From positions 1 through 6,538 of the forward strand of contig JBDKGH010000102.1 in the NCBI GenBank assembly GCA_039798265.1: a stretch of 6,538 bases of DNA. Direction: 5' to 3'. The number at the start of each line of letters is the position of its first letter. The first letter of the stretch is position 1. The translations under genes were made by a program, and so were the position numbers. This document shows positions 5,416-6,538 of the stretch, piece after piece. The stretch comes from JBDKGH01 sp039798265. Its GTDB lineage: Bacteria; Bacteroidota; Bacteroidia; Flavobacteriales_D; Sanyastnellaceae. The notes below the pieces were generated by a model. That model had not been told where the DNA came from. It searched no databases and saw only the letters and a list, made by a program, of their open reading frames with translations.

Positions 5416-6078
5416 ATGCCCATTTATCTTTTGGATGAAAACATCTGGTTTCCTGATGAATCAGAATATGAAGCTGACATCGTTGCTGTTGGCGGCGATC
5501 TTTCTCCAGAAAGATTGATCACTGCTTATTCCATGGGTATTTTTCCTTGGTATAATGAACCGGGTAATCTTCAATGGTGGTGCCCTGTTGAAAGATGTGT
5601 TGCCTTTGCCAATGAATACAAGCCAAGTCATTCAATGCGGAATGTGATCAATAAAGGGTTGTACACCTGCACCATTAATAAATGCTTCCGAAAAGTAATC
5701 GAGGCTTGCCGCGAAGGTGACCGAGTAGATAACACATGGATTCATGATGAAGTGGTGGATGCGTATTGCAATCTTCACCAATCGGGGTGGGCTCATTCGA
5801 TAGAAGTGTGGCAAGGAAAGGAATTGGTTGGTGGTTTATATGGCATCCAACTAGGACATGCCTTTTTCGGGGAAAGTATGTTTTCTCGAAAGTCTAACGC
5901 TTCTAAAATGGCCTATCACCACCTCATGACGGAATGGAACAAACGTGGCTATTATTTGGTCGATTGCCAAGTGCATAACGAACATTTGGAGTCGCTTGGA
6001 GCTGTGCTTATTGATCGTTCTGAATTCCTTCAGCGGTTGAGAGTTGAACTAAAATTTCCAACAGCGCCATTGAAATGA
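5416..6078 (+). CDS. aat: Leucyl/phenylalanyl-tRNA--protein transferase (220 aa)
   Basis: The enzyme transfers Leu or Phe from aminoacyl-tRNA to proteins with N-terminal Arg or Lys, marking them for ClpS/ClpAP-type degradation in the cytoplasm. The start is ATG 5416 (MPIYLLDENIWFP), which matches the usual N-terminus of the family; an upstream in-frame ATG at 5392 would add an atypical eight-residue MLIMYFCS. Family signatures are plain: VAVGGDLSPERLITAYSMGI followed by FPWY at 24-45, then WWCPVERCV at 54-62; GLYGIQLGHAFFGESMFSR at 140-158 followed by ASK; and VDCQVHNEHLESLGA at 182-196. Glu153, Asp183 and Gln185 correspond to the conserved ESM and D-C-Q positions implicated in catalysis in the E. 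coli enzyme. The length is normal and no key block is missing. It is divergent from the exported-protein gene (79-bp gap) and overlaps the next gene by 4 nt. Confidence 0.97.
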   Translation: MPIYLLDENIWFPDESEYEADIVAVGGDLSPERLITAYSMGIFPWYNEPGNLQWWCPVERCVAFANEYKPSHSMRNVINKGLYTCTINKCFRKVIEACREGDRVDNTWIHDEVVDAYCNLHQSGWAHSIEVWQGKELVGGLYGIQLGHAFFGESMFSRKSNASKMAYHHLMTEWNKRGYYLVDCQVHNEHLESLGAVLIDRSEFLQRLRVELKFPTAPLK

Positions 6079-6538
6079 ATATTAACGCCCTTTCAGCCAG
6101 TGAATTAAAGTCACACTTGACTCAAGCCTGGGACAGCCGTCTTGCTGGAAATCGCGCGCATTCGCGCATGATGAGTTATGCGCGAGAAGATGCGGCTAAG
6201 GCACGCAGTATGGTGCCTCCACCAAAAGAAAGTGGGGTTATGATGATGCTTTTCCCAGAGCACAATAAATGGCATACGCTCTTCATGCTCAGGCCAGAAA
6301 ACCAAGGTGTGCACAGCAGTCAACTTTCTTTTCCTGGAGGTAAAAAAGAAATGGATGATCCGTCGATCATGCATACCGCCATCCGCGAAGCAAGGGAAGA
6401 AGTCGGAGTTGTGATCTCGGAAAGCCAAATCATTGGCTCGCTTTCAGAAGTCTATATTCCACCAAGTCATTTTTTAGTGCAGCCCTTTGTAGCAATATTG
6501 GATCAGCAACCGCTATGGGCGCCCAATGCGGATGAGGT
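6075..6538 (+). CDS. Nudix hydrolase, CoA-pyrophosphatase type, 5' part (runs off right edge)
   Basis: The ATG at 6075-6077 overlaps the aat stop (ATGA), a typical translationally coupled junction. The frame is open to the end of the window, with 154 complete codons. Residues about 82-112 contain SQLSFPGGKKEMDDPS and TAIREAREEVGV. The FPGGK.E..D.S....TA.RE..EE.G pattern is characteristic of the CoA-diphosphatase (NudL/NUDT7-like) branch of Nudix enzymes, which cleave CoA and acyl-CoA to phosphopantetheine and 3',5'-ADP using Mg2+ or Mn2+ bound by the REaREE glutamates. The N-terminal 50 residues (helix, then SRMMSYARED and VPPPKESGVMMMLFP) also fit that branch. Substrate is inferred from the family; another nucleotide-diphosphate substrate is possible. 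Upstream of the box it has MLRPENQGVHSSQ where homologues often have R....H.GQ. Confidence 0.92.
   Translation, partial: MNINALSASELKSHLTQAWDSRLAGNRAHSRMMSYAREDAAKARSMVPPPKESGVMMMLFPEHNKWHTLFMLRPENQGVHSSQLSFPGGKKEMDDPSIMHTAIREAREEVGVVISESQIIGSLSEVYIPPSHFLVQPFVAILDQQPLWAPNADE

Noticed and set aside
5337..5423. N-terminal extension of the exported TPR-like protein
   Set aside because: It would bury the signal peptide and overlap the aat start; the ATG at 5336 opens a textbook signal peptide.
6111..6428. Minus-strand open frame opposite the Nudix gene
   Set aside because: The plus strand encodes a clear Nudix box here; the His/Phe-rich antisense product matches nothing recognisable.

Overview
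The window looks like a chromosomal segment of a Bacteroidota bacterium, most likely a flavobacterium-like (Flavobacteriales/Cryomorphaceae-type) marine or freshwater lineage. The reasons are a protein ending in a type-IX-secretion (T9SS) C-terminal sorting domain with MopE-type repeats, the absence of Shine-Dalgarno sequences before the genes, TAnnTTTG-like promoter elements, and moderate-to-low GC. No mobile element, tRNA, rRNA or CRISPR array was seen.

Layout. (1) 1-1688, plus strand: the 3' part of a large secreted surface protein. It has two Cys/Asp-rich repeats, beta-sandwich-like domains and a T9SS sorting domain, and a strong intrinsic terminator follows it. The reading frame is open to the left edge, so the gene begins outside the window. 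(2) 1835-2161, plus strand: a small helical protein of unknown function, convergent with the next block. (3) 5336 down to 2165, minus strand: a compact four-gene unit, read as exported TPR-like protein, ECF sigma factor, membrane anti-sigma-like protein, then two-TM TPR-like membrane protein. The first three are spaced by 2 and 4 nt and so almost certainly form one transcript. The fourth follows after 55 nt that hold a possible internal promoter and a 21-bp-phased direct repeat. The probable terminator of this unit lies inside the opposing gene 1835-2161. (4) 5416-6538, plus strand, divergent from block 3: aat (leucyl/phenylalanyl-tRNA-protein transferase), overlapping by 4 nt a CoA-pyrophosphatase-type Nudix hydrolase that runs off the right edge.

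How the genes may work together. The sigma factor and the single-pass protein encoded directly after it have the order and topology of an ECF sigma/anti-sigma pair, although the latter has no cysteines and so no zinc-anti-sigma motif. The exported TPR-like protein in front and the two-TM protein behind may belong to the same envelope-linked regulatory module. This is inferred from gene order only. aat acts in the bacterial N-degron pathway; its coupling to a Nudix gene is clear from the overlap, but no functional link is evident. The least ordinary signals are the four-gene sigma module with a DUF2723-like motif in its lead gene, the terminator embedded in an opposing coding sequence, and the nearly leaderless look of aat.
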